Shown one piece after another: positions 1 to 6,367 of a DNA stretch of 8,196 bases (positions are counted from its first letter, which is position 1; every line of letters begins with the position of its first letter). The notes under the pieces were generated by a model that saw only the letters and a program-made list of their open reading frames with translations, was not told where the DNA came from and did not search any database. Both the position numbers and the translations under genes were made by a program. Origin of the DNA: SG8-41 sp035649495 (GTDB lineage Bacteria; Pseudomonadota; Gammaproteobacteria; Burkholderiales; SG8-41); NCBI GenBank assembly GCA_035649495.1, contig DASRJL010000068.1, positions 1 through 8,196 on the forward strand. Reading direction: 5' to 3'.

Positions 1-56
1 TGCTCGTGTCCGACGAGCAGATGGGCGCGATCTATCGCGTGAGCTACAAGAGGTAA
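1..56 (+). CDS. PQQ-dependent sugar (sorbosone/glucose-type) dehydrogenase, C-terminal end only
   Basis: Only the last 17 codons are inside the window, with the reading frame starting at base 3 and a TAA stop at 54-56. They read LVSDEQMGAIYRVSYKR. A tail of the form LVSD-x-x-x-G-A-I-Y-R-(V/I)-S-Y is typical of the last beta-propeller blade of soluble PQQ-dependent aldose/sorbosone dehydrogenases, which oxidise sugars or related alcohols in the periplasm and pass electrons to a cytochrome c. The gene immediately downstream is a diheme cytochrome c whose ATG shares one base with this stop (TAATG), which fits that role and suggests translational coupling. The call rests on a short C-terminal signature plus context; the PQQ-binding and catalytic residues lie outside the window. 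Confidence 0.62.
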   Translation, partial: LVSDEQMGAIYRVSYKR

Positions 57-673
57 TGCCTCGACGCGTCGCAGCGCGGCGGATGCAGGCTATCCGCCGC
101 GCCGTCGTTTCCGGCGCCGCCCTCCTCTTCATCGCCGGCGCCGCGTACCCGCAGTCCAGGGGAGATCCCGCGCGCGGAGCGGGGAAAGCACCCGCGTGCG
201 ACGCATGCCACGGCACGGCCGAGCGTCCGCCGCTTCCCGGCATGCCCACCCTCGCCGGCCAGCAGGCCGAATTCCTGGTGCTGCAGATGATTCTGCTGCG
301 CGAGGGCCTGCGCGACGTGCCGCAGATGGCGGGGCTGCTGAAGAGCTGGTCGGATCCCGACCTGCAGGACGTCGCCGCGCACTACAGCGCCCGGCAACCG
401 CTCCGTGGCGAAGGCAAGGCCGATTCCCGGCTCAGCGAGCGCGGCGCCGGTCTTGCGAAAAGCATGGGCTGCAACAGCTGCCACGGCGGCGATTTTCGCG
501 GCCAGCAGCACGTGCCGCGCATCGCCGGGCAGCGCGAGGACTATCTTGCCGCTTCGCTGACGGCTTATCGCGACGGCAAACGCACGGGCATCGACACCAG
601 CATGAACGCCGCCATGTACGGCGTGACGGACGCGGACATCCGGGCGCTGGCGCATTACCTCGCACATCAGTAA
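56..673 (+). CDS. Secreted diheme cytochrome c (c4-like)
   Basis: This is a 205-residue protein with two class I c-type heme sites: CDACH at residues 48-52 and CNSCH at 139-143, each heading a domain of about 90 residues. The two-domain layout and length match cytochrome c4-like electron carriers. Candidate axial methionines are M91 in the first domain and M183 or M187 in the second. Residues 1-33 form a signal peptide, with arginines followed by a hydrophobic run through ALLFIAGAA, so the mature protein should be periplasmic and matured by the cytochrome c machinery. The ATG at 56 overlaps the stop of the upstream PQQ dehydrogenase. A second ATG at 83 (M10) would also leave a complete signal peptide, so the start is uncertain by 9 residues. 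The likely job is to accept electrons from the upstream dehydrogenase and pass them to the respiratory chain. The partner assignment is inferred from position. Confidence 0.9.
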   Translation: MPRRVAARRMQAIRRAVVSGAALLFIAGAAYPQSRGDPARGAGKAPACDACHGTAERPPLPGMPTLAGQQAEFLVLQMILLREGLRDVPQMAGLLKSWSDPDLQDVAAHYSARQPLRGEGKADSRLSERGAGLAKSMGCNSCHGGDFRGQQHVPRIAGQREDYLAASLTAYRDGKRTGIDTSMNAAMYGVTDADIRALAHYLAHQ

Positions 674-679
674 GAACCC

Positions 680-752
680 GTCAGGGGTCATGGGTCAGGG
701 GTCAGGGGGTTCCAACACCGTATACAAACCTCCTGACGCTTGACGCCTGACC
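680..752. repeat. Opposed heptamer repeat arrays in the 147-base spacer after the cytochrome gene
   Basis: The spacer 674-820 has no gene. From 680 to 707 there are four units in a strict period of 7: GTCAGGG, GTCATGG, GTCAGGG, GTCAGGG. From 732 to 752 there are three units of the opposite orientation: CCTGACG, CTTGACG, CCTGACC. The arrays face each other across about 24 bases and can pair with a few mismatches, so the RNA after the cytochrome stop (671-673) could fold into a stem. There is no T-run, so a classical intrinsic terminator is not supported. The rest, 753-807, holds only the leader of the next gene. Confidence 0.75.
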
Positions 753-807
753 GCTCTGCGGCGGCGAGGTCGAGGTAGCGGTTGCGCTATCATGGCCCGG
801 TCACCAG

Positions 808-814
808 AGGGGAG
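808..814 (+). promoter_or_regulatory. Ribosome binding site deciding the Bug receptor start
   Basis: AGGGGAG lies 6 bases upstream of the ATG at 821. The frame is also open from an upstream TTG at 782, but that codon has no such site, and starting there would add 13 hydrophilic residues before the signal peptide. Confidence 0.75.
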
Positions 815-820
815 ACCGAA

Positions 821-1789
821 ATGCACGGAACAATATGGGCGGCGGCGTGCGTCGCCCTCACGCTCGCCGCGACCGGTGCCTGCGCGGCGCAGCAGACCTA
901 TCCGAACAAGCCGGTGCGCGTGGTCTTCGCGTTCGCCGCCGGCGGCGCGGGAGACATCATCGGGCGCGCGTACGGCCAGAAGTTCACCGAGAAATTCGGC
1001 CAGGCCTGGGTGCTCGACAATCGCGGGGGCGCCGGCTCGACGATAGGCACTGACATCGCGGCAAAGGCCGCGCCCGACGGCTATACCCTGTTCCAGGCCA
1101 ACATGACGCTGTGCGTGAGCTATGCGGCGTACGCGAAGCTTCCCTACGACCCGGTGCGGGATTTCGTCCCCATCACCACGACGGTCAACGTCACCTCGTT
1201 CCTGGCGATCACGCCATCGTTGCCGGTCGGCAACGTGAAAGAGCTGATCGCCTACGTCAAGGCGCGGCCGGGTCAGCTCTCCTACGCCTCCGCCGGCCAG
1301 GGCAGCACCTCGCATTTTTCGGCCGAGATGTTCAATCGCATGGCGGGCATCCAGATGGCGCACGTGCCGTACAAGGGCACCGGACCGGCGCTGCCCGATC
1401 TCCTCGCGGGCCGCGTCCACCTCATCTTCGAGCCGATCGTCACGATGCTGCCGCACGTGCGCGCCGGGCGCATGAAGGCGCTCGGCGTCACCTCGCTCAA
1501 GCGCTCGATCGCCGCGCCGGATATTCCCTCGCTCGCCGAACAGGGAATGGACGGCTACGACGTCGTGCTGTGGTACGGCATGCTCGCGCCCACCGGGACG
1601 CCCAGGCCGATCGTCGACAAGCTGCACGCGGCGTTCGTGGAATTCGCCGCCAGTCCGGACATCAAGGAGAAGCTCTCCGGCATCGGCGCCGAGCCCGGCA
1701 GCACGAGCCAGGCCGAGTTCGCCGCGATAATCAAGCGCGACCTGGCGCGCTGGAAGAAGGTAGCAGCCGAGGCGGGAATCCGCCTCTAA
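821..1789 (+). CDS. Tripartite tricarboxylate transporter substrate-binding protein (TctC/Bug family)
   Basis: This 322-residue periplasmic solute receptor has the usual length for Bug proteins. Residues 1-22 are a signal peptide (MHGTIWAAACVALTLAATGA then CAA). The mature protein opens with the family pattern YPNKPVRVV (27-35), followed by the glycine-rich substrate loop AAGGAGD (39-45). AAPDGYTL (83-90) and VPYKGTGPALPDLLAG (182-197) are the most diagnostic Bug segments, and APDIPSLAEQGMDGY (232-246) is also typical. Family members bind carboxylates or aromatic acids and either feed TctAB-type permeases or act as orphan sensors. No TctA or TctB membrane gene is in this window, so this is an orphan receptor as far as can be seen. 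The start is set by the ribosome binding site 6 bases upstream. The ligand cannot be read from the sequence. Confidence 0.95.
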   Translation: MHGTIWAAACVALTLAATGACAAQQTYPNKPVRVVFAFAAGGAGDIIGRAYGQKFTEKFGQAWVLDNRGGAGSTIGTDIAAKAAPDGYTLFQANMTLCVSYAAYAKLPYDPVRDFVPITTTVNVTSFLAITPSLPVGNVKELIAYVKARPGQLSYASAGQGSTSHFSAEMFNRMAGIQMAHVPYKGTGPALPDLLAGRVHLIFEPIVTMLPHVRAGRMKALGVTSLKRSIAAPDIPSLAEQGMDGYDVVLWYGMLAPTGTPRPIVDKLHAAFVEFAASPDIKEKLSGIGAEPGSTSQAEFAAIIKRDLARWKKVAAEAGIRL

Positions 1790-1791
1790 CA

Positions 1792-1891
1792 GAGACTAGA
1801 GACCAGGGACTGGAGACTGGTGAGTCGCTGCCAAGCGCGAGCAGTTGAAGGACGTGCGACTGCTCTAGTCTCTAGTCTCAAGACTCCAGTC
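1792..1891. repeat. Second pair of opposed heptamer arrays, between the Bug receptor and MFS genes
   Basis: The spacer 1790-1917 has no gene. From 1792 to 1819 there are four period-7 units: GAGACTA, GAGACCA, GGGACTG, GAGACTG. From 1864 to 1891 there are four units of the opposite orientation: TCTAGTC, TCTAGTC, TCAAGAC, TCCAGTC. The 12 bases 1792-1803 are an exact reverse complement of 1868-1879, and 1805-1815 of 1884-1894. Because the blocks run in the order A, B, A', B', they cannot all pair in one simple hairpin, which fits opposed tandem arrays better than a terminator. The layout matches the array pair at 680-752, but the heptamer sequence differs. Confidence 0.75.
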
Positions 1892-1905
1892 CCTGCCGGC
1901 CCGCC

Positions 1906-1910
1906 AGAGG
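1906..1910 (+). promoter_or_regulatory. Ribosome binding site supporting a GTG start
   Basis: AGAGG sits 7 bases before the GTG at 1918. It supports that codon as the start of the MFS gene, in the absence of an ATG before residue 26. Confidence 0.6.
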
Positions 1911-1917
1911 CCGGCCT

Positions 1918-3195
1918 GTGAGCGCCCCCGCGCGCCTGTCGGCGCTCGCCCCGTTCCACGTCCGCAGCTTCCGTTTCCAGTGGCCCGCCGACATGGCCAC
2001 GTCGTGGGCGTTCGAGATGGAGACGATCATCCTCGGCTGGTACGTGCTGGTCGAGTCCGGTTCGGTTCTTCTTCTAACGTTCTTCGCCTCCCTGCAGTAC
2101 ACCGGCACCCTGATCGCGCCGATGCTCGGCGTCATGGGCGACCGGCTCGGCCAGCGCAACATGCTCTGCGCAATGCGCGCCGTCTACCTGACGCTCGCGA
2201 CGACGCTGATGATCCTGGCGTATACGGGAATCCTCACGCCGGCCTACGCCATGGTCATCGCGGGAATCATGGGAATGGTTCGCCCGTCGGACATCGGGAT
2301 GCGCACGGCGCTGATCGGCGACACCATGCCGGGCACCCAGTTGATGGGGGCGATGAGCATACAGCGCACGACTCAGGACACCGCCAAGATCATGGGTGCG
2401 CTCTCGGGAGCGGGACTCGTCGCCATGCTCGGCATGGCGCCCGCCTACACGGTGGTGGCGAGCCTCTACACCATCAGCGTTCTGCTGACGCTGCAAACCG
2501 GCCGCGCCCGCCCCGAACGCCATCCTGCGGAGGACACCGCCGGGGTATCCGAGCGTTCCCAGGTTCGCTCGTCCCCATGGCGGGACCTCAAGGAAGGCCT
2601 CGCCTACGTCTGGAACACGCCGCTGCTGCGCGCGGTGATGTATCTCGCCTTCCTGCTCAACCTGACGGCGTTTCCGCTGATGATGTCCCTGATGCCGTAC
2701 GTGGCGAAGGAAATCTACCATGCAGACCAGACGACGCTGGGATATCTCGTCGCTAGCGGGGCTTTCGGCGCCCTGCTGGGATCGATCGCGGCCTCCCGTT
2801 ACGGCGGCGCCTTCCCGCCGGCGCGCATGATGCTCGTCTTCGCCACCGGCTGGTACGTGATGCTCACGATATTCGCGCACACGCAGCATCCGGGCACGGG
2901 CATTCCGATCCTGATGCTCACCGGCTTCTCGTTCAGCCTGTGCCAGATCCCGATGTCGGCGACGCTGCTGCGCAACTCGGAAGAGCGGTTCCGCGGGCGC
3001 ATCATGGGCGTACGGATGCTCGCCATCTACGGCAACCTGCCGGCGCTGTGGATCGCCGGCCCGCTGATCGCAGGCTACGGCTACCCGTTCCTGGCGACCT
3101 TGTACTGCGCGGTGGGCATCGTCTTCATCGGGTTCATCACCGTGCGCTGGCGCGCGCAGTTGTGGCGGCTCGACGCGCCGGCCAACAGGCGGTGA
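1918..3195 (+). CDS. MFS transporter, EntS-like/MFS_3 efflux type
   Basis: This is a 425-residue inner-membrane protein with a GTG start. Hydrophobic segments fall in two halves (about residues 35-190 and 238-410), separated by a charged, proline-containing cytoplasmic linker at about 195-225, as in 12-helix major facilitator proteins. The loop between helices 2 and 3 carries GVMGDRLGQR (71-80), a good match to MFS motif A. The N-terminal pattern, FRxxWxADMxTSWAxEM in outline (residues 18-34), and the absence of a long C-terminal tail recall the EntS/MFS_3 exporters that export siderophores or small toxic compounds by proton antiport. There are no siderophore genes nearby, so the substrate is unknown. 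It may be co-transcribed with the Bug receptor, although the 128-base repeat-bearing spacer makes this uncertain. It converges on the hydroxylase locus downstream. Confidence 0.88.
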   Translation: MSAPARLSALAPFHVRSFRFQWPADMATSWAFEMETIILGWYVLVESGSVLLLTFFASLQYTGTLIAPMLGVMGDRLGQRNMLCAMRAVYLTLATTLMILAYTGILTPAYAMVIAGIMGMVRPSDIGMRTALIGDTMPGTQLMGAMSIQRTTQDTAKIMGALSGAGLVAMLGMAPAYTVVASLYTISVLLTLQTGRARPERHPAEDTAGVSERSQVRSSPWRDLKEGLAYVWNTPLLRAVMYLAFLLNLTAFPLMMSLMPYVAKEIYHADQTTLGYLVASGAFGALLGSIAASRYGGAFPPARMMLVFATGWYVMLTIFAHTQHPGTGIPILMLTGFSFSLCQIPMSATLLRNSEERFRGRIMGVRMLAIYGNLPALWIAGPLIAGYGYPFLATLYCAVGIVFIGFITVRWRAQLWRLDAPANRR

Positions 3196-3204
3196 TCCAC
3201 CAAG

Positions 3205-3224
3205 AAAAGGTGTCAGGAACCTTT
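3205..3224 (-). terminator. Mini-hairpin, possible terminator for the minus-strand hydroxylase locus
   Basis: AAAGGT (3206-3211) and ACCTTT (3219-3224) form a perfect 6-base stem around the 7-base loop GTCAGGA. Read on the minus strand the stem runs into TTTT then C, a short U-tract. The stem is short and half A/T, so termination would be weak. Confidence 0.38.
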
Positions 3225-3286
3225 ACCGATGTCCTGGGCGGCCGCTGGGGTTTATCTCCCGGCGACGCACTCGCTAAAGCCGGCGG

Positions 3287-3309
3287 AAAGGGTTCCTGAC
3301 ACCCTTTTT
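3287..3309 (+). terminator. Mini-hairpin plus T-run, possible terminator for the MFS gene
   Basis: AAAGGGT (3287-3293) and ACCCTTT (3301-3307) form a perfect 7-base stem around the loop TCCTGAC, and the T-tract runs to 3309 (five T in all). This has the form of an intrinsic terminator on the plus strand, 92 bases past the MFS stop. The stem has few G-C pairs, so strength is uncertain. Confidence 0.42.
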
Positions 3310-5647
3310 ACCGCGCGTTGATCAGGGCAACGATCTCCGGGGGGAACAGCGGCGTCCGGGTAATGTGCACGCCGAACGGCGTCAGGGCATCCTCGATCGC
3401 GGAGATGATCGCCGCGGGCGCCGGCACCACGCCGCATTCGCCCACGCCCTTCACCCCGATGGGATTCAGCGGGGACGGCGATTCGTGGTGGATGATCTCG
3501 ACCGGCGGCATGCCGGTCGCGGTGACCAGGAGGTACTCGCCGAAATTGGTGGTGACCGGCTGCCCGTTCTCGTCGAAACCCATCCATTCGTAGAGCGCGT
3601 TGCCGATCCCGTGCGCGACGCCGCCTAGTATCTGGCCGTCCACGATCACCGGGTGGAGGATGCGGCCGCAATCGTGCGCGAGGACGTAGCGGAGAATTCG
3701 AACCGCTCCCGTCTCGACATCCACTTCCACTTCCGCCACCGCCGAGCCGTTGGCATAGGCCATCTCGTCCAGGACGAAGTACTCGGTGGCTTCCATCCCG
3801 GGCTCGACCTCGCCCGGCAGCGCGTATCCCGGCGTGCCGGCGACGGTGTGGGCGACGCGGCCCAAGCCGATTTTCAGGTGGGGCGCGCCCTTCACGCGAA
3901 CTTGATCGCCCACGATCTCCAGATCCTGCTCCGACACCTTGAGGGCGAGCGCCGCGACCTTGAGCGCCTTGTGACGCACTTTCTTTGCGGCCAGGTGAGC
4001 CGAAGACCCCGCGGTCACCGTCTGGCGGCTGTTCGACCCGCCTATCCCCATCGGGATCCCGCCGGTATCGCCGGTCGTCACCGAGATGTTCGTGATGTCG
4101 CCCCCCAACTCCTCGGCGACGATCTGCGCGAGCATCGTGCGCGTGCTCTGCCCCATCGCGGTCGCGCCCGAATAGACGAGAACCTTACCCGACGGCCCGA
4201 TGCGCACGGTAGCGCCTTCGAACGGTCCGCGGCCGGTTCCTTTCACGAAGTTCGCCAGGCCCATGCCGAGATAGCGACCTTCCTTGCGCGCCGCTTCCTG
4301 CCGGGCGCGAAATCCATCCCAGCCGGCCCGCGCGCAGGCTTCCTGCTGGCAGCGGGGATAGTCGCCGCTGTCGAGCACCACCTGCATGCCGCCGCGGGTC
4401 TTGAGCTGCTTGGTGTAGGGCATCCTGTCCGCGGGAATGAGATTGCGCCGCCGCACTTCCGCGCGGTCGAGCTTCAACTCGCGGGCGACCCGGTCGAGCA
4501 GCCGCTCCATGGCGAACGTTCCCTGCGGATGACCGGCGCCGCGCACCGGCGTGACCGGCACCTTGTTGGTCAACGCGAGCTTCACGGCCATGTGGTACGC
4601 CGGCACCTCGTACGGCAGCGTGACGGTCTCCGCCGAGTTGGAGCCCAGGTTCACCCCGCGGGCCGTGTACGCGCCGTGATCGTGGATGAACGACCCGCGC
4701 ACGCCGAGTATGCGCGCGTCGGCGTCCACCGCGATCTCCACCTCCCAGTACTGGTCGCGTTCCTGCGTGGTGGAGATGAAATGCTCGCGGCGGTCCTCTA
4801 TCCATTTGACGGGACGGCGCGTGATCAGCGCCGCGATGCCCACGACGACGTCCTCGGAATAGCTCACGAGCTTGGGGCCGAAACCGCCGCCCAAATCGGG
4901 GGTTGCCACCCGCACCTGGCTCTCGTCGCGGCCCAGCATGTCGACCAGCACCCGCATCAGGGCATGCGGCATCTGCGTGGATGACCACAGCGTCAGCTTG
5001 TCCTCGATCGCGTCCTGGATCGCGACGGCGCCCCGGCATTCGATGGAATGGCTGCCCCCGCGGTGCTGCCAGAATGATTCCCGGAATACGTGCCTGGCGC
5101 CGGCGAAGGCGCGGTCCACGTCGCCGTAGCCCATGGCGAACTCGGCGAGGAGATTGTGCGGCGCGTCGTTGTGTACCCTGGGGGCCCCCGGTTCGAGCGC
5201 GGCGCGGCAATCGACGGCCGCCGGCAGCGGATCGTAGTCCACTGCCACGAGTGCCACCGCATCCTCCGCGATGTAGCGGTCGGCGGCGACCACGATCGCG
5301 ACCGGCTCGCCGACATGGACCGCTTCGCCGGCGGCGAGCGCCGGGCGGTTTCTCTCCTGCCGGTAACTGGGGCTCGGCAGACCGACGACCAGCCGCTCGT
5401 TCTTGAGCCAGGGACGCAGGTCCTCCAGCGTCAGCACCGCCTTCACGCCCTCTAGCGCGAGCGCGGCGCCCTTGTCGATGCCGCGTATCGCCGCATGGGC
5501 ATGCGGACTGCGCACGAACGCCGCGTGGAGCATGCCGGGCAGGCGGATATCGTCGACGTAGCGGCCCTCTCCCCGCAAGAGCGCAGGATCCTCCAGGCGG
5601 GCAACGCTCTCGCCCAGGACCTTCAAGCCGGAGCCGGAGTCAGCCAC
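3308..5647 (-). CDS. Molybdenum hydroxylase large (molybdopterin-binding) subunit, xanthine dehydrogenase/CoxL-like family
   Basis: With the GTG at 5647 this is a 779-residue catalytic subunit that binds the molybdenum-cytosine-dinucleotide cofactor and hydroxylates a C-H bond with water. Visible family landmarks (numbered from this start) are the N-terminal LGESVARLEDPALLRG (11-26), GGGFGPK (253-259), the active-site loop PVRGAGHPQG (367-376), MGQS (498-501), HDCGR (658-662) and the catalytic-glutamate motif GVKGVGECG with E737. The loop is the RGAG type, not the CSFR loop of form I CO dehydrogenase, so true CO oxidation is unlikely. A His stands where most relatives have Arg after RGAG, and Cys738 follows the catalytic Glu where Gly is common. 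The frame is open to an ATG at 5677 (789 residues). The GTG is preferred because it has an AGGCAGG-like site upstream, gives a normal N-terminus, and overlaps the Fe-S gene by only 8 bases. There is no twin-arginine signal, so it is cytoplasmic. The substrate is unknown. Confidence 0.93.
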   Translation of the reverse strand: MADSGSGLKVLGESVARLEDPALLRGEGRYVDDIRLPGMLHAAFVRSPHAHAAIRGIDKGAALALEGVKAVLTLEDLRPWLKNERLVVGLPSPSYRQERNRPALAAGEAVHVGEPVAIVVAADRYIAEDAVALVAVDYDPLPAAVDCRAALEPGAPRVHNDAPHNLLAEFAMGYGDVDRAFAGARHVFRESFWQHRGGSHSIECRGAVAIQDAIEDKLTLWSSTQMPHALMRVLVDMLGRDESQVRVATPDLGGGFGPKLVSYSEDVVVGIAALITRRPVKWIEDRREHFISTTQERDQYWEVEIAVDADARILGVRGSFIHDHGAYTARGVNLGSNSAETVTLPYEVPAYHMAVKLALTNKVPVTPVRGAGHPQGTFAMERLLDRVARELKLDRAEVRRRNLIPADRMPYTKQLKTRGGMQVVLDSGDYPRCQQEACARAGWDGFRARQEAARKEGRYLGMGLANFVKGTGRGPFEGATVRIGPSGKVLVYSGATAMGQSTRTMLAQIVAEELGGDITNISVTTGDTGGIPMGIGGSNSRQTVTAGSSAHLAAKKVRHKALKVAALALKVSEQDLEIVGDQVRVKGAPHLKIGLGRVAHTVAGTPGYALPGEVEPGMEATEYFVLDEMAYANGSAVAEVEVDVETGAVRILRYVLAHDCGRILHPVIVDGQILGGVAHGIGNALYEWMGFDENGQPVTTNFGEYLLVTATGMPPVEIIHHESPSPLNPIGVKGVGECGVVPAPAAIISAIEDALTPFGVHITRTPLFPPEIVALINAR

Positions 5648-6131
5648 GCTTGCCTGCCTGCAGGCGTTTTGCGGCATCGAGCGCGGCAGCGACTATGCCC
5701 TGGTATCCCGTGCAGCGGCACAGATTCCCCGACAGCGCGACCCGCACCTCTGCTTCCGTCGGGTCCGGATTGTCGCGCAGGAACTCGATCAGCGTCGTCA
5801 GGATGCCCGGCGTGCAGAAGCCGCATTGCAGGCCGTGGTTGTCCCGGAACGCCTCCTGCAGCGGATGCAGGTTCGTGCTATCCGGCGCGATACCCTCGAC
5901 CGTCGTGATCTCGTGTCCGTTCACCTGCACGGCGAGCATCAGGCACGAGCGCACGGAATGGCCGTCGAAGAGCACGGTGCAGGCCCCGCAGACGCCGTGC
6001 TCGCAGCCGAGATGCGTGCCGGTCAGCCCAAGCTGCTGGCGCAGGAAGTCCGCCAGCGTATGGCGGGTTTCGACCGTCTCTTCGTAGCGGCGGCCGTTGA
6101 CCGTGACCGCGATATTTCGTGTCTCTGCCAT
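5640..6131 (-). CDS. 2Fe-2S small subunit of the molybdenum hydroxylase (CoxS-like)
   Basis: This 163-residue iron-sulphur subunit carries electrons from the molybdenum site to FAD. The plant-ferredoxin-like N-terminal cluster is held by C43, C48, C51 and C63 (pattern GCEHGVCGACTVL). The C-terminal helical-domain cluster is held by C103 and C106 (QCGFCTPG) with C138 and C140 (NLCRCTGYQ). All eight cysteines and the length are standard for the family. The start ATG at 6131 has CAGG 6 bases upstream. Its 3' end overlaps the start of the large subunit, so the two are surely co-translated. Upstream, it is cut off from the FAD-subunit gene by a 236-base gap filled by an inverted-repeat element. 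That is unusual for these tight gene clusters and may affect how much of this subunit is made. Confidence 0.96.
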   Translation of the reverse strand: MAETRNIAVTVNGRRYEETVETRHTLADFLRQQLGLTGTHLGCEHGVCGACTVLFDGHSVRSCLMLAVQVNGHEITTVEGIAPDSTNLHPLQEAFRDNHGLQCGFCTPGILTTLIEFLRDNPDPTEAEVRVALSGNLCRCTGYQGIVAAALDAAKRLQAGKRG

Positions 6132-6156
6132 GCGATACCTGTTTGCTGGAACTTAT

Positions 6157-6360
6157 CTCAAAAACATAAATCAGCCACAGAGGTCACAGAGACGTCCGCC
6201 TCCACCTAACATGTCGCTATCGGACTCTGTGTTCTCTGTAGTCAAACCGGGATTGCAACTTACAAACACCTCAGAAGAAGAATCAGCTAAGAAGACCTTG
6301 AGACCACCGAAGGGAACCTGGCTTCATCTGTGTTCTCTGTGGCTAAATCGGGGTTTTGAG
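6157..6360. repeat. About 204-base element with imperfect terminal inverted repeats (CACAGAG/CTCTGTG type)
   Basis: The gap 6132-6367 holds no gene. Bases 6157-6182 match the reverse complement of 6335-6360 at 20 of 26 positions, with exact CTCTGTGGCT and TTTTGAG ends, and weaker pairing continues inward to about 6192 and 6325. The left arm carries CACAGAG twice in a 9-base period (6176-6182 and 6185-6191). A third copy of the motif lies inside in the same orientation as the right arm: TCTGTGTTCTCTGT at 6226-6239 recurs exactly at 6327-6340. The interior is visibly less GC-rich than the genes. The element ends 7 bases past the FAD-subunit stop and starts 25 bases before the Fe-S start. It resembles the CACAGAG-rich intergenic repeats common in environmental proteobacteria. 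No transposase is present, and no target-site duplication is evident. Confidence 0.72.
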
Positions 6361-6367
6361 ACCACTT

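Larger units (their letters stand above)
3205..3309. repeat. Inverted pair of short hairpin elements in the convergent junction
   Basis: The 112-base junction between the MFS stop and the large-subunit stop holds two inverted copies of a short element. GGTGTCAGGAACC at 3209-3221 is an exact reverse complement of 3291-3303 (13 bases), and similarity continues to flanking A- and T-runs with a one-base bulge on each side. Each copy is itself a small hairpin. The 62 or so bases between them (3225-3286) contain no gene. The right copy reaches 2 bases into the TAA stop of the hydroxylase large subunit (3308-3310). Confidence 0.75.

Noticed and set aside
680..752. CRISPR array
   Set aside because: The units are 7 bases in direct tandem with no spacers, and no cas gene is present.
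740..793. Promoter for the Bug receptor (TTGACG at 740-745, TATCAT at 788-793)
   Set aside because: The two hexamers are 42 bases apart, and neither has a partner at the normal 16-18 base spacing. TTGACG is also part of the heptamer array.
695..1627. 310-codon minus-strand open frame opposite the Bug receptor
   Set aside because: It is low-complexity, Arg/Asp/Gly-rich and antisense to a well-supported gene, with no credible ribosome site or domain.
1792..1891. Intrinsic terminator after the Bug receptor
   Set aside because: The complementary blocks run A, B, A', B' and cannot form one nested stem, and no T-run follows.
2074..2889. 271-codon minus-strand open frame opposite the MFS gene
   Set aside because: Its composition (His/Arg/Glu-rich, no motifs) marks it as a shadow of the transporter frame.
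3653..4984. Long open frame on the plus strand (443 codons) opposite the hydroxylase large subunit
   Set aside because: The translation is rich in Arg, His and Ala with no family motif, and it lies wholly antisense to a clearly conserved gene. It is the usual shadow frame of GC-rich DNA.
3308..5647. Calling the complete large subunit a true CO dehydrogenase (coxL)
   Set aside because: The Mo-Cu Cys loop (CSFR) is absent; the loop is RGAG-type.
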